From positions 1 through 7,802 of the forward strand of contig CAUBQN010000071.1 in the NCBI GenBank assembly GCA_958438125.1: a stretch of 7,802 nt of DNA, given 5' to 3'. The stretch's first letter is position 1; each line of letters starts with the position of its first letter. Positions 1 through 7,451 of this stretch are shown here, one piece after another. The position numbers were made by a program, and so were the translations under genes. Under the pieces are notes generated by a model. The model did not search any database and was not told where the DNA came from. It saw nothing but the letters and a program-made list of their open reading frames with translations. The stretch comes from an uncultured Collinsella sp. (GTDB lineage Bacteria; Actinomycetota; Coriobacteriia; Coriobacteriales; Coriobacteriaceae).

Positions 1-11
1 ATATCGAGAAC

Positions 12-296
12 ATGTTTGACAAGCCTGATGTCAAGCAGCTGGTCCACGCATTTAGTCTTTTGGACGACGAGAACGATATCCAAGCGTTTTTGACCGATAT
101 CTGCACGCCGCGCGAGATCTGCGATTTATCGCAGCGCCTGCAGGTCGCGCGCTATCTGGACGAGGGTGAGCCCTATGTTGAGGTTCAAGCCCGTACGGGC
201 GCTTCGTCCACCACGGTGAGCCGCGTGTCCAAGGCGCTTAATGGCGAGTACGGTGGCTATCGCAAGATCCTCATCAAACTTGAGGATGGCGAGTAG
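12..296 (+). CDS. YerC/YecD-family TrpR-related DNA-binding protein
   Basis: This 94-aa protein matches the compact TrpR-like helix-turn-helix family typified by Bacillus YerC. The family signature is visible as TPREICDLSQRLQVARYL at residues 32-49, followed by a helix-turn-helix at about 54-76 that contains TGASSTTVSRVSKAL. It is all-helical and cytoplasmic, with no signal peptide or membrane segment. Members are presumed transcriptional regulators, but I know of no firm target, so tryptophan control should not be assumed. The length is normal for the family, which argues for the ATG at 12. Only 11 bases precede it, however; they are open in frame (I-E-N) and show no clear ribosome binding site, so a start upstream of the window cannot be excluded. 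The gene is followed 26 bases after its TAG by a strong terminator, so it is probably transcribed separately from addBA. Confidence 0.9.
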   Translation: MFDKPDVKQLVHAFSLLDDENDIQAFLTDICTPREICDLSQRLQVARYLDEGEPYVEVQARTGASSTTVSRVSKALNGEYGGYRKILIKLEDGE

Positions 297-322
297 GCCA
301 GCGGCAAAAATTAATTGCGCAG

Positions 323-348
323 AACCGTCCCTTCGGGGGCGGTTTTTT
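323..348 (+). terminator. Intrinsic terminator with UUCG tetraloop
   Basis: A 9-bp stem (323-331 pairing with 336-344, one G-U wobble) closes on the very stable C(UUCG)G loop at 332-335 and runs into six Ts at 343-348. This is a textbook rho-independent terminator and ends the transcript of the TrpR-like gene. Its T-tract overlaps the first bases of the large inverted repeat that follows. Confidence 0.92.
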
Positions 349-434
349 GATTCCTTGGGGAGGGAGGAAAACGGATCACCGGGTTAGACTGACCCCCTTG
401 GTGATTCGTTTTCCTCCGTCCCCAAGGGATCAAA
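346..434. repeat. Long intergenic inverted repeat (35-bp arms, 19-nt loop)
   Basis: The left arm at 346-380 is the reverse complement of the right arm at 400-434 apart from three positions: two give G-T wobbles and one (362, G) faces a G. The loop is 381-399 and can add a 4-bp inner stem (381-384 with 392-395). The right arm carries the core CCTCCGTCCCC. The element begins inside the T-tract of the preceding terminator and ends about 40 bases before the candidate addB -10 box. I see no target-site duplication at its edges and no coding capacity. It looks like a palindromic dispersed repeat (REP- or MITE-like). If read through, its RNA would fold into a long double-stranded hairpin. It could also act as an extra transcription barrier upstream of addB. 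Confidence 0.9.
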
Positions 435-468
435 TCTGTTGGCGTGGGGCAAATCTGTCCGCGTGGGC
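431..468 (+). repeat. 19-bp tandem direct repeat upstream of addB
   Basis: Two adjacent 19-base units, CAAATCTGTTGGCGTGGGG (431-449) and CAAATCTGTCCGCGTGGGC (450-468), agree at 16 of 19 positions. The first four bases belong also to the end of the inverted repeat. The second unit lies just upstream of the candidate -10 hexamer of addB, in the place expected for a -35 region or an operator. Two same-face-displaced sites of this kind could bind a regulator in tandem, or could simply be a small duplication. Confidence 0.65.
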
Positions 469-477
469 GGGTAGGAT
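455..477 (+). promoter_or_regulatory. Candidate addBA promoter (CTGTCCG-N10-TAGGAT)
   Basis: TAGGAT at 472-477 is a plausible -10 hexamer preceded by a G-run, and 39 bases separate its end from the addB ATG. There is no good TTGACA-like -35 at the usual distance (449-454 is GCAAAT). The box CTGTCCG at 455-461 sits exactly 10 nt upstream of the hexamer, the same arrangement seen before dnaE at 7452-7474. Predicted transcription start is near 484. The shared geometry is the main support; the hexamer alone would be weak. Confidence 0.45.
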
Positions 478-508
478 GGATGCATTGATTATTGCGAACG
501 GTTTGAGT

Positions 509-513
509 GGAGG
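509..513 (+). promoter_or_regulatory. addB ribosome binding site, closely spaced
   Basis: GGAGG lies only 3 nt before the ATG at 517, shorter than the usual 5-9 nt. No other ATG or GTG in the addB frame nearby has a better site, so the ATG at 517 remains the best start. The tight spacing may lower initiation. Confidence 0.6.
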
Positions 514-516
514 ACC

Positions 517-3500
517 ATGCCTGTTCGAATCTATACCACCAATACCGGTACGGACTTGAGCGATGCCGAGGCGGCGTTGCTCGCCGACCTGGTTGCCCGC
601 CACGGGCGTGCCGTTTTGCTGGCGCCCTCGTTTGCCGAGCTCGACCTGTGCCGTCACGATGCTGCGGTTGCTGGCGCCTCGCTGGGCGTTGACTACAAAA
701 CCCCTGCGTCGTGGCTTCGTTCGCTGTGGGAGTTTATGGGCGATGGCCGCAGCTTCGTCGACAACATGCAGCGCCAGATGCTGTTCTCGGACATGATCGC
801 CCGTCGCGACGATGCCGACCTGCAGCCGCTTTTGTGCAGTCAGGGCACGGTGCGCATGCTCGCGCGCATGGCCCGCGATGTACTGCCGGGTGTGGCGGGG
901 ACGGGTGCCGAGCGCTGCTGCGGCGACGTTTGCCGGCCCGATCCCAAGAGCGACGCCGAGGCTCGCGTGTTCGAGCTGTTGAGTGCCTATGCGAGCGGCT
1001 TGGACCGTCGAGACATGGTCGAGCCCTGCGAGGCGGCTGACCTTATGACCGAGGTGCTGGCCGGCAACCTTCCGGCGTGCGCCCGCGCGGTATGTGTGCG
1101 CGGCACCACATCGTTTACGCACGGCCTGCTCGAGCTGTTGTCAGCCGTGGCGAACAATGGGGGAGAGGTCGTTGTGCTGCTTGCCCGCGAGCAGGCGGCA
1201 ATGCGCGAGGAACTTGCTGCCGCCTTCGATGCCCGCGGTGTGCTGTTTGAGGTCGCGCCGCTGGAGGAGGGTGCCGCTGCGCCCCAGACTGCCTCCAAGT
1301 CCGCCGCTCAGCCTACTTTTGTAGAGGTTGCCGGCCCTCACGCCCGCGCCCATGCCTATGTGGATGCAATCGATGGGCTGGTAAAAACGTGTGAGGACGC
1401 CGCGGTCGACGGCGGTGTCACGGCGTCCGCGGACCCCGTGCGCGTGCTCGTGGTGTCTGCCCGGGCGCCCCAGCTGTTCGGTGAACTCGCTGCCCGTTTG
1501 GCGGCGCGTCACATTGCTGCTGAGACAACCGAGTTCACGGCGTTTTCCCAATCCATCGCGGGCAGGCAGTTCACGGCGCTCGCCAATCTAATCGAGCGCA
1601 TGAAGGCCGCTGACGAGGGCACCGCTTCCAAGACCGAGTGGTGGCCCGCTCCGGAGCTTACCGACTGGATTTACAGTCCGCTTTCGGGTGCCGATGCTGC
1701 CAGCGCGCGCACCTTCGACAAGAACATGCGCCTGTCGCGCGGCAAGACCACCACGGCCGTCAAAAGCCTGCTGCAGAGCGTGCAGGGCCAGGTCAGGGGC
1801 ACGCGCAAGGCCGCCAGTGATGATAACTGGTTTAAGAACGTGCCGTGCGTGGTTTCGGACGTGTTCCAAGCGCTGTGGCGCGACAAACCCGTGACGGCGC
1901 TCAAGGCAATGCTCGCCGTTGCCGAGGCGTTGCCCGATCGCGCCCTTGGAGGCCTTGACGGTCAGGCTCGTCGCCAGGTGGAGACCGCCCTGCTGCGACA
2001 TGTCATCGACATCCTTATGAACGATGCCCGTACGCTCGACGTGTCGCAGGCCGCGACCGTGCCCGTGCTCGACGACGTTCGTACCAAGGTGGACAAGCGC
2101 AGCACCGCATACGATTACGAGACCTACGAGGTCGACCGCGCGCCGCGCGCCCAGGTGCGCTTTGCGTCGCTTACCGATGCGGCAGCCCTGCGCCCCGATA
2201 GCTACGATGCCGTGCTGTTTGCCGACGTCGATCTGGACAGTTATCCGCTCTCACACGAGGAGGGACCGCTGGCCACGCTGACGGCCGAGCTGGGGCGCAG
2301 CGGTGTGACGCTTGAGCCCGCGGCCCTGCTGCGCGTGCGCTTTGGCCGCGCGATGCAGGCCGCGCGCGGTCCGGTTGCGCTTGCCCGCGTGACCCACGAT
2401 CGCCAGGCGCACGAGTGCTATCCGGCTGCCGTGTGGACCGAGTTGCGGGCGCACGCCGAGGCCACTGGCGCTGTCAAACCCACGCGCGTGGGCGAGGGCG
2501 GTATCGTCGCCGATTTTGATCCAGCGGCCGGCGAGGGCATCGAGTGCAAGCGCGTCGCATGCGAGGCTCCTCAGCATTTGAGTGAGGCGGCTGTGCCGTA
2601 CCTGGTCCTGCGTCGCCGCGATGGCGAGGGCGAGAACGCGCCGCTCGTGCCGCGTCTGACGTCCGCCTCGCAGATTGAGGCGTACTCGACGTGCCCGCTG
2701 TGCTGGTTCGTGTCGTATCGCGTGAAGCCCCAGTCCATCGACGCGGGCTTTGGCAACATGGAGAAGGGTAACTTTGTCCACGACGTGCTGGAGCACCTGC
2801 ATGCCCGCCTGCCCCAGGAGGGCATGGAGCGCGTGACGCCCGAGAATCTGCCGCGCGCTCAGGAGCTGCTCCGCGAGGTCTTTGACGAGACGTTGGCCGA
2901 GCACGCCGGCAAGCGAGGCACGGAGGGCCCGCTGGTGCCGCTCTCTGCGGTGGAGGAGCGCCAGGTGGCCGAGATCTTGCCGCAGCTGGAGGGCGTGCTT
3001 GCCTACGAGTCCGAGGCACTTGCCCCCTTTGCCCCGCGCTATCTGGAGTTCGCCTTCAACGAGCTCAAGGTCGAGTATGCCGGTTGGCCGCTCGGTGGGC
3101 GCATCGACCGCGTGGACGTGGACGCCGAGAACCGCGCCGTCGTGATCGACTACAAGCATCGCACGGGCGTTGAGGAGTTTAAGCTCGCCGACCCTACGGT
3201 GCGCGACGAGGAATCGGGTGAGGCCGCCATCGACGACCCGCGCTGGTTGCCGCCACATACCCAAACGCTCATCTACGCCCAGGCCATGCGCCGGGCGCTG
3301 GATCTGGACACCCGCGCGGCACTCTACTTTTCGACCAAGGGCGGCAAGCCGGCGTTGCGCGGTGCCGCGAGCGCCGAGCTGCTCGAGGAGGAGCGCGGCG
3401 ACGGTCGCATCCCGGGCCTTAAGAAAGGTTTCCCCGGCGAGGGTGGCAGCATGGACTTCGACGCCCTGCTCGATCGCGTGGAGACCGGCATCGCCGAGCG

Positions 3501-3615
3501 CCTGCGCGAGCTCGAGGCAGGCAACGTTGCCGCCGTCGACCCGACGTCGGCTCAGGCCGCGCATGCGCGCTGCTCGTATAACCACGAGGGAACGTTTGTA
3601 AGGAGGGACGTGTAG
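517..3615 (+). CDS. addB: AddB subunit of AddAB helicase-nuclease
   Basis: AddB pairs with AddA to resect double-strand DNA ends for RecA loading; its own nuclease cuts one of the two strands. The protein has 1032 residues, a little short of the roughly 1150 usual for Firmicute AddB. The N-terminal half has an inactive UvrD-like fold: a motif-Ia-like strand at 34-50 (LLAPSFAELDL), a second-domain strand at 309-317 (RVLVVSARA) and a degenerate motif-V region from 549 (FASLTDAAAL). No GxGKT-type Walker A exists; the equivalent stretch near 7-15 is TTNTGTDLS. The C-terminal PD-(D/E)XK nuclease is complete: entry motif around C726-P-L-C729, G751-N-F-V-H755, D864 in GRIDRVD, D878-Y-K880 and Q916xxxY920. 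Of the four cluster cysteines known in the family, C726 and C1019 are present, but the positions expected at 1022 and 1028 are Asn and Val. It is followed after 3 bases by addA, so the two are co-transcribed. The call as AddB rather than another RecB-like nuclease rests on the fold order and the partner gene. Confidence 0.9.
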   Translation: MPVRIYTTNTGTDLSDAEAALLADLVARHGRAVLLAPSFAELDLCRHDAAVAGASLGVDYKTPASWLRSLWEFMGDGRSFVDNMQRQMLFSDMIARRDDADLQPLLCSQGTVRMLARMARDVLPGVAGTGAERCCGDVCRPDPKSDAEARVFELLSAYASGLDRRDMVEPCEAADLMTEVLAGNLPACARAVCVRGTTSFTHGLLELLSAVANNGGEVVVLLAREQAAMREELAAAFDARGVLFEVAPLEEGAAAPQTASKSAAQPTFVEVAGPHARAHAYVDAIDGLVKTCEDAAVDGGVTASADPVRVLVVSARAPQLFGELAARLAARHIAAETTEFTAFSQSIAGRQFTALANLIERMKAADEGTASKTEWWPAPELTDWIYSPLSGADAASARTFDKNMRLSRGKTTTAVKSLLQSVQGQVRGTRKAASDDNWFKNVPCVVSDVFQALWRDKPVTALKAMLAVAEALPDRALGGLDGQARRQVETALLRHVIDILMNDARTLDVSQAATVPVLDDVRTKVDKRSTAYDYETYEVDRAPRAQVRFASLTDAAALRPDSYDAVLFADVDLDSYPLSHEEGPLATLTAELGRSGVTLEPAALLRVRFGRAMQAARGPVALARVTHDRQAHECYPAAVWTELRAHAEATGAVKPTRVGEGGIVADFDPAAGEGIECKRVACEAPQHLSEAAVPYLVLRRRDGEGENAPLVPRLTSASQIEAYSTCPLCWFVSYRVKPQSIDAGFGNMEKGNFVHDVLEHLHARLPQEGMERVTPENLPRAQELLREVFDETLAEHAGKRGTEGPLVPLSAVEERQVAEILPQLEGVLAYESEALAPFAPRYLEFAFNELKVEYAGWPLGGRIDRVDVDAENRAVVIDYKHRTGVEEFKLADPTVRDEESGEAAIDDPRWLPPHTQTLIYAQAMRRALDLDTRAALYFSTKGGKPALRGAASAELLEEERGDGRIPGLKKGFPGEGGSMDFDALLDRVETGIAERLRELEAGNVAAVDPTSAQAAHARCSYNHEGTFVRRDV
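3600..3606 (+). promoter_or_regulatory. addA ribosome binding site inside the end of addB
   Basis: AAGGAGG, a near-perfect Shine-Dalgarno, overlaps the last codons of addB. It stands 12 nt before the addA ATG at 3619, rather far, but it is the strongest site in the window. Its position suggests translation of addA is tied to ribosomes finishing addB, which would balance the two subunits. The only nearer GTG (3610) is the last addB codon and is followed at once by a stop. Confidence 0.75.
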
Positions 3616-3618
3616 ACC

Positions 3619-6600
3619 ATGGATCTTTCGACCTTGATGCCGCAACAGCTGCAGATCGTCAAAACGCTCGACCGTCCGCTGTTTGTCTCGGCGGGCGCCG
3701 GTTCGGGCAAGACCTTTACCCTCACGCGTCGCATCGTCTACGCGCTCTCGCCCGAATCCGGTCCGTTCGTTGAGCATCTGGACCAGGTGCTCGCCATTAC
3801 CTTTACCAAAGATGCCGCGGCCGAGATCCGTGACCGCGTGCGCCGCGCGCTCATCGACGAGGGCATGGACGAGGAGGCCCTGACCGTCGACGATGCGTGG
3901 ATCTCGACTATTCACGGCATGTGCTCGCGCATCCTGCGCGCGCATGCGCTGGAGCTGGGCATCGACCCCGAGTTCACGGTGCTCACCGATACCGACGAGC
4001 TCATGGACCAGGCCGTTGAGCATGTGCTGGCCCGCGCGACGGCGCCCGATGCCGCGCCCGAGCTTGCGGCATCGCTCAAGGCCCTTTACGCCTGGTATCC
4101 CATGGCGGGCGAGGGCGGGCCGTTTGGTGCCGGCACGACCATTAAGGGCCTGGTGCGCGAGCTGCTGGAGCTCTCGAGCCAGCTGCCGGGCGGCATGGAC
4201 GACGTGTGCGTGGCGCGCGGCCAGGCCGATACCTCGGCCCTTGCCGATGCCTATCGCGCGGCGTTGGGTGCGAGCAAGGCCGCGACCGAGAAGGCGCAGG
4301 TGGCACTCGACGCCATCGACGCGTTCGAGGCGAGCGGCAAGACCATGGCCGATGCGGCACGACTCATGATGTCGTGTGCCATGCCTCGGGCGAGCAAGGC
4401 ATTCCCTAAGGAGCAGGTCGAGCTGCTCAAGGCCGAGACCGCCGATGCGTTTATCAATATCGTGCTGGCCTGCGGTGGTCCCGCGCTCGATGCACTGGTG
4501 GGCTTGGCCCGCTCTGTAGAGGCTGAGTACCGCGCGCTCAAGGCCGGCCAGTCCGCCCTCGACAACAACGACCTGCTGCGCATGGCCTACGAGGCCCTGC
4601 GCGACTACCCGGCCATCCGAGCGGCATACGAGGGCCGCTTTAAGATGGTCATGATCGACGAGTTCCAGGATACCGACCAGATGCAGGTCGATCTGATCCG
4701 TTACCTGACCGGCGCGGGGGAGCGCGCGCTGTGTACCGTGGGCGATGCGCAGCAGTCGATCTATCGCTTCCGTGGCGCCGAGGTCGAGGTGTTCCGTCGC
4801 CAGGAGCGCAAGGTGGGATCGGCGGCGGCGTCCGCGGCGACTGCCGTGGCCGACGCCCCTGCTGGCGAGCTCGTCAAGCTCGTGCGCAACTTCCGCAGCC
4901 ACGACGAGGTACTGCGTTACGTGGCACGCGTCTTCGACGGCGATGACGGCGGCCTGATGCAGGGCTTTTTGGACCTTGAGGCGAGCGACGGCCGCAAGGA
5001 CACGCTGGTGGCAGACGCCTCGCGTCGCCAGGCCCTCTTTGTTGCCGGCGGCAGTACGCAGGAACGCACACAGGCAAAGGCCCGTGCGATCGCCGAGCGG
5101 TTCCGCTCGCTTGCCGATGCCGGCCAGCCCCAGGGCGGCATGGTGCTGCTGCTGGGCCGCATGACCAACGCAGACGTCTACGCACAGGCCTTCCGTGACC
5201 AGGGGCTCGACTGCGTGATCGCAGGCGGCTCAGTCTTTGCCCAAGCAGCCGAGGTGCAGACGGTGCGCGCCCTGGTTTGCGCGCTCGCCAATCCGGCCGA
5301 TACGGCACAGGGCCTTATGCCGCTGCTGGCCTCGCCGATGTTTGCGCTGGGCGCCCAGGAGTTTTTGGCGCTGGCGACCAAGCTCGATAGCGAGACGGGG
5401 GAGACCTCGCGCCGGAATATCGACGTGGGCATCATGAGTGATTCCGATGTGCCGGGTTTGCAAGACTTGCCGCTCGTGACGCGCGCCCGCGAGGTGCTGC
5501 GGTATGCGCTTCGTCGTGTGGGTCGCGATTCGTTCGCGGCGATCGCGCGCGACGTGGTCAACGCTTCGGGCTGGTTCGTGCGTCTGACGCAGCGTGGTCC
5601 CGAGGGCAAGGCCATTGCCGCCAACGTGCTCAAGGCGCTCGACGCCGTGGCCGAGGCGGAGGCCGAGTTCGGCAACTCGCCGCGCTCCATTGCGCTGGCC
5701 TTCGACCGCTTCTTGGCGGGCAAGGAAGCCCCAGGCGCCCTCAACGAGGAGGGCGACGGCGCGGTGCGCATCATGACGGTGCACGCCTCCAAGGGTCTGG
5801 AATATCCGGTCGTGGCGGTCGCCGAGTGCTTTGGCGTGCGTAAGTCCTCGGGTGCGGCACAGATGGGTCGCGTCGAGGGCGGAGCGCAAGTCGTGGCACT
5901 GCCGGCACGCTTCGACGGCGTTAAACTCGTGGACGGCACGTTCGTAAAGGGCGACGACGTCAAAAAGCAGTTTGAGCATGCGTTTAAGGGCAAGGGCGCG
6001 TCGCTGTGGCTGCCGCCGGAGCTCATGGAGGACGTCTGTGCGACGGGTTCTCCCGCCGAGGCATTTGCTCGCCTGCGCAACGACGACCTGCAGCTTTCGC
6101 TCGAGGAGCGCGCTCGTCTGCTCTATGTTGCCATGACGCGAGCACGCGAGCTAGTGATCTTGGCGATGGATGCCGGCGTGAGCCGTGGCAAGGTGACGGC
6201 GCCGACCTTCGACGTCGAGACCGATCTGACCTACGATGTGCTGCGCCGTATTTTGCCGACCGACGCTCTGGACATGCCGCAGCTCGATGCCGACCGCCTG
6301 GTGTTCGACAACTCCCAGCCGGGCGACTACGAGCTCATTTCGCTCGCGGGCTTTACCTTTGGCGAGCAGGCGTTTGAGGCCAACGCTTCGCTGGATGCCG
6401 AGGGCAGGCTCGTTCGCGGTGATGCGGAGCCGGAGGGCGCCGGTGCAGATGCCCGCGCCGCCGTTCCCGGTCCTGCCGACCCTGAGCCCGATGCGTTTGA
6501 GCTCGTGTATCCCCAGGCGGTGGGCGTGCGAATGGGCATCTGCCCGTATCCGGCGCGCGATTCGTACAGCTACTCGTCAATTGCCACGGCGCTGCATGCC

Positions 6601-7251
6601 GAGTCCGAGGACCGTGCCGCCGAGGCTCGTGTTCCCATGGACGAGTCCGGCGATGATGCCGAGTCGGATGGCTCGGAGATGGCCGATGCAGACGTGGACG
6701 CCGTTGAGCCCGCCGGCAACCCCATGGCGTTGGGCTCGGCCTTCCACGCTGCCTGCCAGTGGCTCATCGAGATGGGTGCCGATGCGCTGCCCGCCGCGCG
6801 TGCCGATGCGCTGGCGCGCCTGTGGCGCCTGACGCCGGAGCAACGCGAACGCTTCGACGTTGCCCTGGACCGCTGGCTCAAGTCGGCTGTTCGTGCCGAC
6901 CTGCTCGCGTGGCCGTGCGTTCGCGCCGAGGTGCCGTTCTTTTCGCTGGGCTGCGAGGACGAGGACATCGCTCGCTACGGCGCATATGCCGAGGGCGCCA
7001 TCGACGCTTTGGCGACGAACCCGGCGGATTCGTCACACGCGCTGGTCATCGACTACAAGACGGGCGGCACACCGGACGAGACGCCAGAACAGCTGCAGGA
7101 GAAGCACGCCCTGCAGGCGCGCGTCTACGCTGATGTTCTGCGCAAGGCGGGCTTTGAGGCCGTGACCGTCAAGTTCGTCCGCGTGGAGCAGGCCGATCCG
7201 ACCCTCTTCGTCGAACCCGCTGAGCCCCAAGTAGTCACCTACAATCTCTAG
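3619..7251 (+). CDS. addA: AddA, ATP-dependent helicase-nuclease subunit
   Basis: AddA is the 3'-5' superfamily 1A motor of the AddAB break-processing complex and also carries a nuclease that cuts the strand it tracks on. All helicase motifs are intact in order: Q-motif (Q9/Q10), Walker A AGAGSGKT at 25-32 (K31), motif Ia near 58-70 (VLAITFTKDAAAEI), Walker B DEFQD at 347-351, motif III GDAQQSIYRFRG at 375-386, motif IV NFRS at 424-427, motif V TVHASKGLEYP at 720-730 and motif VI with LLYVAMTRAR at 834-843. The RecB-type nuclease follows: H1043 in GSAFH, D1129, D1145-Y-K1147 and Q1166xxxY1170. The length of 1210 aa is close to Bacillus AddA (about 1230). Two low-complexity stretches stand out: an Ala-rich insert at about 400-415 between motifs III and IV, and an acidic linker at about 930-1030 between helicase and nuclease. 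The start at 3619 puts the Q-motif and Walker A at the usual distance from the N-terminus. It is the downstream partner of addB. Confidence 0.95.
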   Translation: MDLSTLMPQQLQIVKTLDRPLFVSAGAGSGKTFTLTRRIVYALSPESGPFVEHLDQVLAITFTKDAAAEIRDRVRRALIDEGMDEEALTVDDAWISTIHGMCSRILRAHALELGIDPEFTVLTDTDELMDQAVEHVLARATAPDAAPELAASLKALYAWYPMAGEGGPFGAGTTIKGLVRELLELSSQLPGGMDDVCVARGQADTSALADAYRAALGASKAATEKAQVALDAIDAFEASGKTMADAARLMMSCAMPRASKAFPKEQVELLKAETADAFINIVLACGGPALDALVGLARSVEAEYRALKAGQSALDNNDLLRMAYEALRDYPAIRAAYEGRFKMVMIDEFQDTDQMQVDLIRYLTGAGERALCTVGDAQQSIYRFRGAEVEVFRRQERKVGSAAASAATAVADAPAGELVKLVRNFRSHDEVLRYVARVFDGDDGGLMQGFLDLEASDGRKDTLVADASRRQALFVAGGSTQERTQAKARAIAERFRSLADAGQPQGGMVLLLGRMTNADVYAQAFRDQGLDCVIAGGSVFAQAAEVQTVRALVCALANPADTAQGLMPLLASPMFALGAQEFLALATKLDSETGETSRRNIDVGIMSDSDVPGLQDLPLVTRAREVLRYALRRVGRDSFAAIARDVVNASGWFVRLTQRGPEGKAIAANVLKALDAVAEAEAEFGNSPRSIALAFDRFLAGKEAPGALNEEGDGAVRIMTVHASKGLEYPVVAVAECFGVRKSSGAAQMGRVEGGAQVVALPARFDGVKLVDGTFVKGDDVKKQFEHAFKGKGASLWLPPELMEDVCATGSPAEAFARLRNDDLQLSLEERARLLYVAMTRARELVILAMDAGVSRGKVTAPTFDVETDLTYDVLRRILPTDALDMPQLDADRLVFDNSQPGDYELISLAGFTFGEQAFEANASLDAEGRLVRGDAEPEGAGADARAAVPGPADPEPDAFELVYPQAVGVRMGICPYPARDSYSYSSIATALHAESEDRAAEARVPMDESGDDAESDGSEMADADVDAVEPAGNPMALGSAFHAACQWLIEMGADALPAARADALARLWRLTPEQRERFDVALDRWLKSAVRADLLAWPCVRAEVPFFSLGCEDEDIARYGAYAEGAIDALATNPADSSHALVIDYKTGGTPDETPEQLQEKHALQARVYADVLRKAGFEAVTVKFVRVEQADPTLFVEPAEPQVVTYNL

Positions 7252-7264
7252 CCCTCAACAGCGT

Positions 7265-7292
7265 GTGGTGGGATCCCTCCCGATTCCACCGC
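7265..7292 (+). terminator. Hairpin after addA, possible weak terminator
   Basis: An 11-bp stem (7265-7275 with 7282-7292, two G-T wobbles) and a 6-nt loop CCTCCC lie 13 bases after the addA stop. No T-tract follows, so it is not a classical intrinsic terminator. It may protect the 3' end of the addBA message or help factor-dependent termination together with the longer inverted repeat that comes next. Confidence 0.4.
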
Positions 7293-7299
7293 GGCTCAG

Positions 7300-7426
7300 G
7301 GGTAGCTAATTTGGGACGGGGCTATTTTAGCTACCCTTTGACTGACGGCGAATGAGTCGGGGTCGGAATACATCTCAACCGATATATGGGGGTAGCTAAA
7401 ATAGCCCCGTCCCAAATTAGCTACCC
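7300..7426. repeat. Perfect 37-bp inverted repeat with 53-nt loop
   Basis: The arm at 7300-7336 and the arm at 7390-7426 are exact reverse complements over 37 bases. Each arm is itself bounded by GGGTAGCTAA and TTAGCTACCC, so every arm is a small palindrome around the core TTTGGGACGGGGC. The loop is 7337-7389 and has no coding capacity; it contains only a weak 4-bp stem (GACT/AGTC). There is no obvious target duplication at the edges. The structure resembles two head-to-head REP-like units or a tiny non-autonomous palindromic element. It separates addA from the dnaE promoter and would form a long RNA duplex if transcribed. Each arm also carries a TAAAAT hexamer, so stray promoter activity is possible. 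Confidence 0.95.
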
Positions 7427-7451
7427 GTGTGGGTTTGGCTAGGTTCGGGTG

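Noticed and set aside
357..374. G-quadruplex in GGGGAGGGAGG-AAAACGG
   Set aside because: Only two of the four G-runs reach three Gs, and pairing with the other arm of the inverted repeat should be far more stable.
496..507. CGAACGGTTTG resembling a LexA/SOS box before addB
   Set aside because: Actinobacterial and Bacillus SOS boxes need about 4 nt between the CGAAC and GTTCG halves; here the halves abut and the second is imperfect.
347..559. 70-aa + strand open frame in the yerC-like/addB gap
   Set aside because: It runs across the inverted repeat and into addB in another frame, has no ribosome binding site and encodes the palindrome rather than a protein-like sequence.
2251..4902. 883-aa open frame on the - strand spanning the addB/addA junction
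   Set aside because: It lies opposite two well-supported genes, is rich in Arg, His and Leu as expected from reading GC-rich codons backwards, and shows no recognisable domain or ribosome binding site.
7300..7426. CRISPR-like array or attachment site
   Set aside because: There are only two repeat copies and they are inverted, not direct, with a single spacer; no cas or integrase gene is present.
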